Shown: positions 10,681 to 22,953 of the stretch, piece by piece
Numbering within the stretch: the stretch's first letter is position 1
Layout: every line of letters starts with the position of its first letter
Origin: Catonia carolina
Lineage: Eukaryota; Arthropoda; Insecta; Hemiptera; Achilidae
Length of the DNA stretch: 64,000 nucleotides
Direction of reading: 5' to 3'
NCBI GenBank assembly: GCA_035578175.1
Contig: JAQMRL010000001.1
Coordinates: 56,071,553-56,135,552 of the forward strand
The notes under the pieces: model-generated
What the model saw: only the letters and a program-made list of their open reading frames with translations
What the model was told of the DNA's origin: nothing
Database searches by the model: none
Translations under genes and position numbers: made by a program

Positions 10681-11794
10681 CCGTGCGTTCGGAAAGTCGC
10701 TGTGCACTGGAATTGTGACTATGGATTTATGAAAATATGTATAAAGAAATGACTTAAGCATTTTGGAAAAAAATTTATTCAATACCTTAATTACATTGTT
10801 AAACCGTGATTACATTGTTTATAGAAGGTGTTCGAAATGACCTCCATTGGCATCAATACAGCATTGCACTCGTTTCATTTTGTTTGCAAACACCTTTCGC
10901 AACTGAAGAACAGTGATTCCTTGAATGTATGCCGTTATTGCGGCTTTAAGTTCGTCAATCGTGTGTGGTCTGTTCCGATACACAGTTTGTTTCGCCGCAC
11001 CCCATACAAAGAAATCGGGGGGAGTCAGATCAGGAGATCTTGCAGGCCACAAATTCTTTGAAATTATTCGTTCACCAAACACGTTGCGCAGGAAAGCCAT
11101 TGAGATGTTAGATGTATGTGCTGTTGCCCCGTCTTGTTGGAACCAACCATTATTCATTTCCACTTGTGTTATTTGATGCGTAAAGTTCTCTAAAATATCA
11201 GAACAATAACGTTCACTATTGATTGTGTTTGCAAAAAAGTTGGTCCAACAATACGTGCTCTACTCACAGCAACCCAGACTCCAATTTTTGCTTCGTGTAA
11301 GGACTGTTCATGTAAAGCGCAAGGGTTAGTTGTCGACCATACTCGAGTATTTTGTGAACTTATATACCCTCCCAAGTGAAACCACGCTTCTTCTGTATAA
11401 AACGTTACGTCAAGGATGTCTTCGGAATTTTGGTTGATGAAACGTTGAAACCAATGACAATAATTTAGTCTCTTGTCATTATCTGAAGGTTTCAGCTCTT
11501 GAACACACCTCACTTTGTATGGGAATAGTTTAAGTTCTTGTCTGACAGCTTTATGTGCGGTAGCAAGTCCGATATTATGCTTTTGTGCTAACTTACGCAT
11601 TGATTTTTTTGGACTTTGTGCCATAGAATCAGAAATATCCAGCAGCTTTTGTTCGTCTAGCTTAGGGGGCCTACCACTACGTTCAGCGTCCTCAACAGAG
11701 CCAGTTGCCCGAAATTTTTCTATCAGTGTTCGTACTGCATTACGGTGAGGAATAATTGAATCTGGAAACTTTTCTGAAAAAACTTTTCAGAAAA
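10681..11794 (-). mobile_element. Tc1/mariner-superfamily transposon with disrupted transposase
   Basis: Transposase on the minus strand. From about 11778 an HTH region (GRPPKL linker) leads to 11624-11190, then 11163-10819. Motifs: TEEAWFHLGGY where the family usually has an aspartate, WFQQDGATAHT, and SPDLTPPDFFVWG; 38 residues lie between the last two aspartates. A one-base indel in a T-run near 11220-11235 breaks the frame. The left end, from 10681 (CCGTGCGTTCGGAAAG) next to TA, is a probable terminal inverted repeat. The other end and the extreme N-terminus are missing because the Gypsy LTR begins at 11795. Confidence 0.85.
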
Positions 11795-12802
11795 GGCCAG
11801 CGATTTAATAATTTGATTTCCTAGTAGCTACTAGTAAATTAATAATGGATGCATCCTTAAGTTTGTTAAGTAATCCAAAATAAATTTTATTTATAAAACT
11901 TTCATGGTTGGCTTCTATTGAAGTTAAAAAATAATGTTAAAATATTAAATTTTACTTATATACTTTTTATCCAAAAAAAATTACGTTAATTTTGGTTAAC
12001 GATTTTGACATAATGAGACGACAACGTTATTAAAAATATTTTGCAGTTGATACTTAATTAAAGTTCATGTTAAAAAAAACACATAGCTAAAATGCACAAG
12101 TTACAGTTTGACCGGGCAGGAAAATTTCTTGTAGAAACCATATTAATTTGCAGGAAAATTCTTTTGAAAAACACATTTACAGATGTTCCATAATTTTCAG
12201 GAATTAAATAAATTGAGCAGAATCCTACCTTGTTTATCCAGATCAGATATTAGTAACATTTACTTATCAGAATATAGCATTAATTAATTGACAACTTCTT
12301 AACTGGACTGGGTGTTCGACCGCTAGATCCATTTTCATGACAAGGTTAAATTCCAATTTTGAATAATTTCATAACTCAAGTATCTCCGTAACTGAATAAT
12401 TATGACTGATTAACCATAATTCGACACCATATTTGATCCCATACTTAACACCATACTTGATTTGATTAATCGTAACTCTACACCATAGTTGATCCCTTAA
12501 AAGGGAAGACGTAGTAACACAAGAACATTTTTAAATTTAAATATAACATTACATGACAATGCACAGAATTATAAAAACGTCCGTTCGGTACAACGGCTAG
12601 GAATCAACAGAACGAATCCTGCGTTCAAGAAGCCTAGAAACAAAATCGGCATGACGTCACCAGCCAAGTACTAAGTGGAAAAAGTCACGTAGGCACTTTA
12701 ACGCAGAGCGCACCGCATATCCGATAGAAAGAGCTAGTAAACCAAAACCGCCAAAAATATAAAAATAAGGAAAACAGTGTAACGCTGACAAGAGACGTTA
12801 CA
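11795..12802 (-). repeat. Gypsy 3' LTR
   Basis: About 1008 bp, near-identical to 25123-26128. On the minus strand it begins TGTAACGTCTCTTGTCAG. The left edge is uncertain by a few bases because the flank ends in a 12-bp inverted repeat (11769-11780 with 11784-11795). Confidence 0.92.
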
Positions 12803-12812
12803 GACTCCCCCC
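12803..12812 (-). promoter_or_regulatory. Polypurine tract of Gypsy element
   Basis: On the minus strand GGGGGGAGTC lies immediately before the TGTAACG start of the 3' LTR, the expected place for the plus-strand cDNA primer. Confidence 0.75.
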
Positions 12813-13570
12813 GCCAAGGACAAACAAAACCAAGAAATGGTTTGGTTTGCCCCAGCCGAGGAGAGAAAAGAACAGGGAGTTTAAAGTCGACCCCAAACGC
12901 GACTAACATCAACCCCTCCAGGCAACCCCACAGGAGAATTTTAGGTCATCTCCTTCGCGTGACCGACAACTTCCCCCCGACTAGGAGGTATTTAACGTTG
13001 TCCTCCAGGCGCGACAAAACCCCTCGGGTGCAGTTAAGGTCATCACCCTCGCGTGACCATCAACAAAAGGGGCTGGAAAGGTTTCCCAGATCCTCCAATA
13101 CCCGCCCAACTAAGGGAAGAGACTGAAAGATCGGGGAGCCTTGCCAGTCCATGGTAACTCCATCTGCAGGCCCGCCCGGTTAAGGAAAGACGCTGAAGAC
13201 ACAGTACCTCCAACACCACACCTCAACCAAAGAAACCCTAAAATTATAGCCATACCAAAGCAAAACCTTATTTAAACTAACCTAATCAAAACAAGGACTC
13301 GCTATGTCCAAAAAGCCAAACAGGCCATAGGATCAAAGATCCAAAATTCGGGGTCCGAGGACGTCTCCCCGAACAAAATCCCCAAAAGCACATGAGGAAA
13401 AACCCCAAAAGCACCAAAGACAAGGGTACAAAAGGACCCTAGGAAAGACAAATCAAAGACAACTCATCACAAGGATGAAAAAGACTGGGAAGAATTCCCA
13501 AAAGGGACGCAGAAAATCAGGGAAAGGCACAGCAATTAAATCCCAAGCACAAAACAGGTAAATCCTACAT
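12813..13570 (-). other. Gypsy 3' untranslated region
   Basis: About 760 bp between the integrase stop and the polypurine tract. It is rich in short CCAAAAG/ACAAAAC runs and has no long frame. I see no envelope gene. Confidence 0.6.
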
Positions 13571-16500
13571 TCAGGACGAAACAGGACAAAATCCAACAGA
13601 CGAACAATCCAAAACTTCTTTTTCGGAGACGTCGTCATCACAGGTAGGGGGAATATCAAAATTTCGAACAGGTCCATAAGCGACCTTGAGTTGGGAAACG
13701 TGAGCTTTTCTCACACACGTAGAATCGCCAGGACGAGCCAATTCGACAGTAACAGGCGTGAGAAATTTGACAATATTAAATGGGCCAAACCAGCGCGTCA
13801 TGAGTTTAGCTGATTGACGATTAATAGCTGAACTCAAGTTGTGTTTCATGCACCAGACCAAATCACCAATCTTGTATTCATTATCCTTCCTTCCTTTATT
13901 GTAATGTTGAGCGAAACGCTTTCTGGCTTTGATCAAATTATCCTTTGCACTTTTCCACACCTCAGTAGCTGAAATAGTATCATGCGGCAACAGATCATTT
14001 ATCCTCCAGAGATTAGACAAGGGACATGAGGGAAAAATTTTGAAAATAATATTAAATGGTGAGTTTTTTATAGAATCATGAAAGGAAGTGTTGAATGCAA
14101 GTTGCAACCAGGTAAGGGACTGATCCCAATTGGATTGCGAATCGGAATGGAAAGCGATTAAAGCCGCCTTGAGGTTTCTATTAAACCTTTCGGCATTGGA
14201 AGGTTGGGGGTGATAAGGGGACAAGGTAGCGGACTTAATACCCAGCGAAAATAGGAAATTCTTGAAGAGATGGGAAGTAAAGCAAGAGGCATTATCAGAA
14301 ATAATAATGTCAGGGAAACCAAAACTCTGAAAAACATAGTCCTTGAGAGCTTTGATCGTATTGGCAGAAGTAGCATCGCGTATGGGGCACAGCCAGGTAA
14401 ACTTAGAAAAGGAATCGACAATTACTAAAATATAACGATAGCCGTAGCGAGTACGGGGTAAAGGGCCTACGTAGTCTATGTGAAAAACATGAAAAGGACG
14501 ACAAGGAACAGTGGAAGCCAGAAAACCTATCTTGGTGTTCCTAGAAGGTTTGCTAGTAGCGCAAATCGTACAAGATTTAATGCGAAGTTCAATATCCTTG
14601 GACATGGAAGACTAGTAGAAGAATTGGGAAATTTTATAACGGGTTTTAATAAATCCTAAATGACCTCCTAATAAAGAGTTGTGGAAATATGCGAAAACCA
14701 TGTCCACTAAAACAGGGGGAATGACGACACGAGAAGGAAAACGACCTAAAGGTTTGATGCACAAAACACCCTTAGAAAGATAATATTTCGGCGAGGGAAT
14801 GCCGTCCTTCAAGGAAGAAATAATGGAAGTCAATTCGGGATCCTGGTTTTGGTGGGAAGCAATATCGGCAAAAGCCAAAGGAAAACTATTAAGGATTGGA
14901 AAACAGTCGACATCTTCCTTGGCATCAGCAGCTTCATTCTCCTCAAACATTCTTGACAAAGTATCCGCTATTACGTTTTGTGTCCCTTTAATATGCGTAA
15001 CAGTAAACTTCATGGACATTATTTTGGCTATCCATCGCCCTAATTTACCTAGAGATCTAGGTCTCGCTAGTAGCCATGACAAAGCCTGATTGTCGGTTTC
15101 GAGGGCGAACTCGCGGTGTTCCAGATATGGCCGAAACTTTTCCATACCGTACACAACAGCTAAACATTCCAATTCGTATGCGGATGCCTTTTTTTCTTGA
15201 AGACTCAGACTCCTAGATGCGTAGGCTACAGGTTGACGCGAACCGTCTATCTCCTGCAGTAGAACAGCACCTAGCGCACAGGAACTCGCATCAGTCTGCA
15301 ATATGAAGCTTTTCTCGAAATCAGGTATTCGTAATACAGGCGGATTGCTGATTGCACTCTTCAAGGTGTCGAAAGCTAATTGAGCTTCGTTGCTCCAACG
15401 AAAGGTACTCCTTTTCCCACGAAGAGCGTTGAGAGGTGCGGCGATTTCAGAAAACTTGGGAATAAACTTCCTAAAGAAATTCACCATACCAATAAACCTC
15501 GATACTGCCTTAGCATTTTTAGGTTGGGGGAAATTTAGAATAGCTACAGTACGTTCAGGATTCACCTTAACACCACCAGCGGAAATGAGATGACCAAGAA
15601 AGCCAACCTCACTCACGGCAAATTTAACCTTTTCGGGATTAACCGTCAAACCAGCATTGGAAAGACGCAGAAGAATATCGCGCACATGCTCGACATGCGT
15701 ATCAAAATCATCAGAGAAAATCAACACATCATCCAGAAAATTGAAAACATACTTAAATTTAACGTCGTGGAAGATTTTATCTAAGAGACGGGACAGCACT
15801 TGACCACCAGTAGCTAGACCAAAAGGTATGCGCGTAAACTGGTATAACATCCAGGGTGTACAAAAGCTAGTAACATGTTTAGACTTCTCAGAAAGGGGTA
15901 TTTGATGGTAAGCAGAATTTAGGTCAAGTACCGTAAAGTATTTGGCCTTACCAAACCAATCGAAACAGGAATGTAAATTAGGGAGGGGGACGGCTTCGAC
16001 ATCAACGTGTTGATTTAACTTACGATAATCGATGACCATACGTGGTTTTCGATCATCTCGCGTGACAACAAACGCAGGACTGGCGTATGACGAGTTGCTT
16101 GGCTCAATAATGCCTTGTTCGAGCAACTTGTCAACAAGTTCACGTAGAAGAAGCATTTTGGGAGGGGCCAGGACATACGGGTGAGATTTAACAGGGGTAG
16201 TACTGTCTAACTTGACGTCATACTCCACGAGGTGAGTTAGACCCAAACGAGTCGTTAGGACGTCCGAGAAATCATTGAACAACTCGGCAGATCGTTCACG
16301 TTGTTCTTTATCCAAGTGGGAAATTAAATTGCGCCAGTCAAGGCCATCAGAGTCAAGAGACTCCACAGGATGGTCTTCAACAACAGGAGAAGAAGAATTA
16401 CTATAAAGGGTTAATTTATATTTAGGGAGAAACTTAAAATAAAATAACGAAGCAGATAGATCGAGAACAAGTCCGGTGTGAATGAAAAAATCGGAACCTA

Positions 16501-17089
16501 AAATGAAAGGACAAGCAAGATTACTAGCCACTAGCACAGGAAAATTCCAAGTGAAACGATCAATTTTAATTTTGCAAATGACTTCGTAAATGACATTCAG
16601 TTTCGAACTGGTAGCAGATGAACACAACACATCGGAATCCATAATATCTTTAATATTACGGGAACAATTTATGGAATTAAAAAATTTTAAACTCATGAAG
16701 GACCTCACAGATCCAGAATCTAAAAGCGCGGGGATCTCCTGAGAATAAAAGACAAGGTTGACCCTGGGTCGGCTCCTAACTGGACAAACATTAATAACAT
16801 CGGTGCGGCAGGGACGCAATACACCATCAACGGATCTAGGCCAACGGATCGATTGAGAATAACTATTTCCCAAACGATAATTAAATTTTTCAGGAGACTT
16901 AATAATTTTAATAGGGTCACGTTTTAACAGAATACGTTTATTTCGATCGCGTATAAAGCGGGAACAATGCCAAATGTAATGCCCACGAGCGTTACATAAA
17001 TAACAAGTAGGCGAAATTTTAATATTATAGTTAGGCTTGACAATGGAATAACGAGGCAGGCTAACTAAATCAACCCCGTTAGAAACTAG
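13571..17089 (-). pseudogene. Gypsy pol: protease, RT, RNase H, integrase; one nonsense codon
   Basis: Read in the -1 frame relative to gag. Order: a CCHC zinc knuckle (CYLCNARGHYIWHC, about 16995); aspartic protease LLDSGSVRSFM (about 16720); reverse transcriptase with YRKLNQHV, FLDDVLIFSDD (about 15730; F replaces the usual Y) and VGFLGHLIS; RNase H with LQTDASSCALGAVL and ALETDNQALSWL; integrase with an HHCC zinc region (14680-14540), then the D,D-35-E core (HIDYVGPLP, SDNASCFTS, NAERFNRN) and a C-terminal part with GDLVWCMKHN, ending at 13571. The only lesion found is a TAG at 14612-14614 inside the HHCC region, where a tryptophan codon would fit by a single change. Otherwise open for about 1170 codons. 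Confidence 0.92.
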
Positions 17090-17095
17090 TTTTTT
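17089..17095 (-). promoter_or_regulatory. -1 ribosomal frameshift heptamer at gag-pol junction
   Basis: The minus-strand heptamer is A AAA AAC in the gag frame, followed directly by the gag stop TAG (17088-17086). Slipping back one base enters the pol frame, which is open from here through protease and RT. The heptamer is one of the classical -1 sites. A downstream pseudoknot was not established. Confidence 0.8.
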
Positions 17096-17361
17096 GGAAC
17101 ATGTTGATTGTTAGTAATATTGGAAGAAGAATTCCTTCCAATTGCAGCTTTCTTGAAACAATTTGCCACCACATGCCCAGGTTTATGGCAAAAATTGCAA
17201 ACAGGTACGGTTTTGTTAGGAATCGGAAACCTACTATTTTCGTTGACAGGTTTTTGTCGCCTATTATCCGTGAACAAGGTGTTCATCACCTGAACACATA
17301 GCAAATTCAAATCAGCAAAGTTATTAGGTCTATTGCTCATTACGAGGCAAGACCTAGTTTC

Positions 17362-17373
17362 TGGTGACAAACC
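17362..17373. repeat. Target-site duplication of LINE copy A (left; right at 23457-23468)
   Basis: TGGTGACAAACC is present on both sides of copy A; it reads Gly-Leu-Ser-Pro in the interrupted gag. Confidence 0.95.
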
Positions 17374-17979
17374 CCCCCCCCCCCCAGGGGGCACCCATTC
17401 TTATATATATGAATGCTCGTCCATGCATATATATGTGGGTGTGCGGGTGTGGCAACCCCGGGACCCCAGCTAAGAGCTAACCTTATTTCAAACTATACAC
17501 AAGTTGCTCTTACACTACACACAACAATAATACTACATCACACACACCACACTTTCTTTCAACACACACATTTACATACCCTACACACAACACATACACC
17601 ACGTTATCTTACACATATTTACAATGCTGGCGAGGATGGGATGCGGGCTGGTCGTGCGTAACCCTTTCCGGATCGGAAGGTCTGGACTGTGGTTGTGCTG
17701 CTGTGAGCTTGCTCTGCCGAGGCTTTGCGCCATCCTTTAGCCCTTCCAGTCGCTTCGGTACTGTGGCAAGAAGTGGACCATGGGTAAGAGTGTCGGAGCT
17801 CTTACTGCTGCGTGCGAGCCTCTGGGACGTCGGTATCAGTGGGTCAGGCAGTACCTGACTCCCCGGCCCGGATGAAATATGTGGAAGATGGCTGCCGGGA
17901 GTACTCGGCCGGGTCCTTCTTTTTACTAGGGACCTGCGGCGTGCACGGGTCATTTCTCCGCCCGCACCTTGCTTTCACG

Positions 17980-19266
17980 ATGACTGGAAAAGCACCTAAG
18001 ATTATGTCAACTAAAAAATCTTCCCTCGGAATGAAAAGACTATGGTCTAGCTTGTCAGACGATAGTAATAACAGTGGTGATAGCACAGACAAATTTTTTG
18101 TTGTTCGTTGTGTTACAGAAGAAGGGTCGCTGTCAAAAGTTTCCCCCTTCATTATTACCAGGTCTGTGCAGTCGGTTTGTGGCTCGCCACACTCTATTAA
18201 AAAATTAAGAAATGGTACTTTGTTAATTGAAACAACGTCTGCGAAGCAAAGTAGCAGCGTTGTTAAAATTACTCAAATCGGAAGTGCTGCAGTTACCGTT
18301 GAACCGCATAGGTCCCTCAACTCATCTCGAGGAGTGGTTTACTCTCGAGATATACAAGATATGTCTGAGGCTGAGTTATTGGAGGAGCTTACCTCCCAGA
18401 GAGTGACGCAAGTCAAAAGAGTTACGCGTCGGGAAAATGGAATTGATGTCGGTACCCCGACACTCATCGTATCATTTTCCATCCCTCAACCTCCGGATCG
18501 TCTTAAGTTGGGTTATTTGTCTGTTCGAGTGAGACCGTATGTCCCAAACCCTCTGCGCTGTTTTCAGTGTCAGGAATACGGACATACGAAAACAAACTGC
18601 AAGAAACCTGCGATATGCGCAAAGTGCAGTTCACCTGACCACTTAGACAGCGAATGCACTTCTGAAACTCAACTGTGTGCAAACTGTAAAGGAAGTCATT
18701 CAGCAAGGTCTCGAGAATGCCCCAAGTATAAAGAAGAACGAGAAATTCAGAAAATTTCGTCTGAACAGAAGCTTTCCTTTCTCGCTGCCCGGAGCGAGTA
18801 CAGAAAACTAAATAGCATTCGAAATGCAGTCCAGCCTGACATTTCGTTTGCAGCTGCAACTAGTGTTCAGTCTCGTGTGTCTGGTGAGTGCTCGTCATGC
18901 GTTGAGCTGAAGAGTGTTGTTGAGAACCTAACTAAACAGGTTGCTTCCCAAACTTCTGCACTGAAAGCTTTACTAAGCTCCAAACAGACTGAAATTAGTT
19001 CAAAGAGTTCTGTACCTCAAGTTGGTAACCTTTCTGCGACGCAGAATACAAAAGTTCAGCTGTCAAATAAGACAGTCGCCTCTACCTCAAAGGGGAAACC
19101 CCTTTCATTGCCTAAGACGCTTCCAGTGGATGCGTCTAAATTTCTAAAATCTCCTTCGTCTGGGTCCAAGATCCACGATATGATAGGAGATCCATCGGCC
19201 CTTGATAAGGGCTTCATACAAGTGAAAGGAGAAAAAGGGAAGGAGAAAATTGTGTTTGAAACATAA
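17980..19266 (+). CDS. LINE ORF1 (gag-like nucleic-acid-binding protein), copy A
   Basis: 428 residues from ATG 17980. The frame is open further upstream to about 17812, with another ATG at 17872; 17980 is preferred because all copies keep it and the upstream part lies in the conserved leader. ORF1p of this LINE class packages element RNA. An N-terminal domain of about 190 residues is followed by three CCHC knuckles: CFQCQEYGHTKTNC (about residue 195), CAKCSSPDHLDSEC, CANCKGSHSARSREC, then a Ser/Lys-rich tail. No lesion. Only the adjoining ORF2 of this copy is broken. Confidence 0.88.
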   Translation: MTGKAPKIMSTKKSSLGMKRLWSSLSDDSNNSGDSTDKFFVVRCVTEEGSLSKVSPFIITRSVQSVCGSPHSIKKLRNGTLLIETTSAKQSSSVVKITQIGSAAVTVEPHRSLNSSRGVVYSRDIQDMSEAELLEELTSQRVTQVKRVTRRENGIDVGTPTLIVSFSIPQPPDRLKLGYLSVRVRPYVPNPLRCFQCQEYGHTKTNCKKPAICAKCSSPDHLDSECTSETQLCANCKGSHSARSRECPKYKEEREIQKISSEQKLSFLAARSEYRKLNSIRNAVQPDISFAAATSVQSRVSGECSSCVELKSVVENLTKQVASQTSALKALLSSKQTEISSKSSVPQVGNLSATQNTKVQLSNKTVASTSKGKPLSLPKTLPVDASKFLKSPSSGSKIHDMIGDPSALDKGFIQVKGEKGKEKIVFET

Positions 19267-19270
19267 GTTC

Positions 19271-22200
19271 TTTAAATTCCCTTTTAATAATATTATTCAA
19301 TGGAATGTTCGCGGGATCCGGTCTAGGTATGAAGACATAAAGTTATTGATCCGGGAAAAGTGTCCGATTGCGCTGTGCTTGCAGGAGACGATGTGACAGC
19401 CTGATGTCTCAATGTCCGTTCGTGGATATGAGATGTTTAGGAAAGATTCCCTGCATGGTGGCCCTGGTGGTGGGGTCGCTATATTACTTCACCAGTCAAT
19501 GCAGGGGATAAATCTGGATATTCAGACGGATCTTCAGGCCGTAGCAATCAGGATAACTGTCCCGGTGTCGGTTTGCGTGTGTAATATTTATTTACCACCT
19601 AACACAGAAATTTCATACCTAGCCATGAGAGAATTACTGGAACAGTTACCAGCTCCATGTATCGTCCTAGGAGATTTCAATGGTCACCATTATTCTTGGG
19701 GCTCCTCACTGTGCAATGGTAGAGGTCACATGGTGGAGAGGGGCAGGAGTGATTTAGACTTATGTCTATTGAACGATGGATCTGAAACATTCATGTCATC
19801 CTCAACAGGTTCCTGGTCGTGCTTGGACCTTACTTTCTGCTGCCCGTCCCTTGTACCACGGTTGGTGTGGAGAGTACTGCCAGACCTGTACGGAAGTGAT
19901 CATCGACCGCTTGTGGTCGAGTTTTTTGACTATCAGTCTATCGATGACCTTCCAAAACGATGGATAGAGAAGCTTGCACGGTGGAATGAGTTTTCAATTT
20001 TAATGGAATGTGAATATGAAGATGATGATGATGCACGAAAACTGTTGTCTTCCTTTGTAGAGAGGATGTCTGCAGCAGCTGCCCAGAGCATTCCTAAAAC
20101 ATCGGGAAATGCGCGGCGTCCGCCGGTGCCTTGGTGGAATAATCGGTGTAAGGAGGCTCTTCAGGACCGCCGTAGGGCCCTGCGCACTTTTAGTCGCAGA
20201 CCTACGGATGCTAACCTGGAAGCTTACCGAAGAGCTCGGGCCTGCTGTAGGCGTATCTTTCTAGAGAGTAAGAGAGAGTCATGGAGCTGTTACGTTGAAG
20301 ATATTAACAGGAGTACCCCTGTGACAACGGTGTGGAGAAAACTGCGGTCCGTGTGTGGAAAGACGTCTCCGCACCGAGTTGCAGGGTTGCAAACTGACGG
20401 TTCCGTGATTACGTCACCAATCGACATTGCGAATGCAATTGGTTCTTCGTTAAGATCAGCGTCTCTCACGTCTTCGAATTCAATTCAATTTCAAAATCAT
20501 AAGCAAACCATTGAATCTCTTCCTTTCCATATAGCGGACACAAATGATCCTCTGAACATTCCTTTTTCAATGCCTGAACTAAGAAAAGCGCTCAAAGTTT
20601 CTCGAAATACCTCGCCCGGAGGAGATGAAATTACACTTTCGATGATAGCGCATTTACCAGATTCTGGCTTAAGGCAACTCCTACATATTTTTAATAAAAT
20701 ATATGCTTCTAGAAAGCTTCCAGAATCTTGGAAAGAAGCAATTGTTGTCCCAATTCTCAAACCTGGCAAAGATAAAACGTTGGCCTCCAGCTATCGCCCC
20801 ATCTCTTTAACAAGTGTTGTGTGTAAGGTGATGGAAAGAATGGTGAATAGTCGTCTCATGTGGTATCTGGAAAAGAATGACTTCCTCGCTCCTGAACAGA
20901 GCGGTTTTCGGAGAGGGAGGTCTTCCACAGACCACTTGGTGGCACTTGAGACGGCTATCTGCAATGCGTTTGCATTGCGGCAGCGCCTCGTTGCCGTATT
21001 CTTTGATTTGAAAAAAGCATATGATACGGCTTGGCGACGAGGCATTCTTAATACCTTGCAGGAGTGGGGCATCGCTGGGAACATGTTGGCCTTCATTAAA
21101 GACTTTCTGGATGACCGATCATTTCGTGTAAGGGTTGGTCAGAGTTTGTCAAACAGGTTTGATTTGGAAAATGGTTTACCGCAGGGGAGTGTAATTAGTT
21201 GTACTCTATTTGCGATTGCCATTAACAATATTGTGAAATGTTGCGTATACCCTATTAAATGTTCTTTGTTTGTAGATGATTTTGCGATATATGTTGCATC
21301 TAGAAATGTTGTTTCAGCTGAACGAGCCCTACAGCTAACTATATACCGTCTTGAGGAATGGTCACGGCAAACTGGCTTTAGTTTTTCTCCTGAGAAAACT
21401 AAATGTATCCAGTTTTGCTGGATTCGGACTGATACTGTTTCAAGACTGTATTTAATGGGTCAGCATATTAAGGTTAGCACTGATATCAGGTTTCTAGGTA
21501 TAATATTCGATAAAAGACTTACATGGGTTCCGCATATTAAAGATCTACGGGCTAGGTGCTTAAAGGTGGTTGATATTCTGCGTGTTCTTACAGGTACATG
21601 TTGGGGTGCTGATAGATCATGTATGATAAGGTTCTACAAGGCTCTAGTGCGATCACGTATAGATTATGGCGCTGTAGCCTACTCACCTGCTACTTCCACT
21701 TCTCTGAGAATGCTTGACTCAGTCCACAATTCATGTTTACGATTATCTACAGGTGCTTTTCGTTCTAGCCATGTTATCAGCATCTTAGTTGAAAGTAGAG
21801 AAATGTCGTTACACAGACGTCGCCAGCAGCTTATATTGACGTACATTGCTAAGTTGAAAGCTAGACCTTATCATTTTTTGCATGATATGATTCTCAATAA
21901 CCCTTGTCATGATTTGCATCTGATGAACGCCCGACAGCCTTCACCATTTGGTGTAAGAGCGTTGGAGATATGCAACAACCTCGATATTGCGATTCCTCGT
22001 GTCTACCCATGTAATTCTTGTTTATTTCCACCCTGGACCATCGCTCTGTTACACTTTAACTTTGAAATGTGTAAATTCTCAAAGGCAGACACAAGCTCTG
22101 TGGTATTTAATAGCATTTTCAGTGAGTTAGTTGAAGCTATTAAACCATCTACGGTTGTATACACTGATGGATCAAAGTCGGATGTTGGAGTTGGTTGCTC

Positions 22201-22953
22201 GTTTGTTGCTAATGGGAGAACCTATTTGTTTGGATTACCTGCGGGAACCAGTGTTTACACGGCTGAACTTTATGCTGTTAGTAAAGCTCTGTCTGTAGTC
22301 TGTGTGCGTGGGCGTCGGGTGTTGGTGTGCACTGATTCGCTCAGTGCCCTGCAGTCAATTAGTGATATATATTCACGCCACCCGCTAGTTTCAGATGTCC
22401 ACGGCTCCGTGAAGCAGCCAACGATAGAGGAGTAAGCGTTGTTTTCTGCTGGGTTCCGGGTCATGCTGGAATCTCGGGAAATGAGGCTGCTGATTTGGCC
22501 GCTAAGGAGGCAGCTCGCCAACCGGCCTTCACGCAATATCTGACTGTGTCAGATTTCGTGGGCCTGGTGAAGCGTGTCACCACTGATTCCTGGCAGGTAG
22601 AATGGACTGGCTCCCATGGCAACAAGCTTCGTGAAATAAAAGATAATGTTAAGCCCTGGGATACGTCACTGAGGAAGAACAGAAGGGAAGAAGTTATAAT
22701 CGCGCGACTTAGAATTGGGCACACCAGATTAACCCATGGGTATCTCATGACGTCTGGTGATGCTCCAGTTTGTGGCAGATGCGATTGTCCTTTGACAGTC
22801 AAACATGTTTTAGTAGATTGCAGCTGCTACGCAGCTCTGCGTCGGCGATTCAAGATTCCCTCGGAATTAAGGTATATACTCGGTGACGAAAGCCCTATTT
22901 TGGACGTGGCTATAAAATTTTTACGATCGATTGGTGTATACAACAGTGTCTAA
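19271..22953 (+). pseudogene. LINE ORF2 (EN-RT-RNase H), copy A, two lesions
   Basis: Replicase of the LINE: APE-type endonuclease (GDFNGHHYSWGS, YGSDHRP), reverse transcriptase (FFDLKKAYDTAW, GLPQGSVISC, FVDDFAIYVA), RNase H (VYTDGSKSD, AELYAV, CTDSLSAL, PGHAGISGNEAAD) and a C-terminal CCHC, CGRCDCPLTVKHVLVDC. Lesions against copies B and C: a TGA at 19394-19396 inside the endonuclease, and loss of one base near 22418 that shifts frame within RNase H and gives a stop at 22435. Not able to make a full protein. Confidence 0.9.

Larger units (their letters stand above)
17086..17373 (-). pseudogene. Gypsy gag, 3' part (nucleocapsid end)
   Basis: C-terminal segment of Gag, separated from its 5' part by LINE copy A. 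It begins in the target duplication (Gly-Leu-Ser-Pro codons) and shows one CCHC knuckle, CNFCHKPGHVVANC (about 17215-17175). It ends at TAG 17086, directly after the frameshift heptamer. The frame continues exactly from the 5' part once the insertion and one duplication copy are disregarded, so the gag was intact before the LINE arrived. Confidence 0.88.

Noticed and set aside
12813..13570. Envelope gene in the Gypsy 3' region
   Set aside because: No frame long enough, no signal peptide or membrane segment, and stops in all three minus frames.
17374..17394. Start of a Gly-rich frame in front of Gag 3' part
   Set aside because: It is the C-run at the 5' end of LINE copy A read backwards.
17609..17953. 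Minus-strand 114-residue frame over the LINE leader, present in A, B, C and E
   Set aside because: Conserved only as part of the repeated leader. Low-complexity Arg/Ser/Pro content, no domain, so treated as a shadow.
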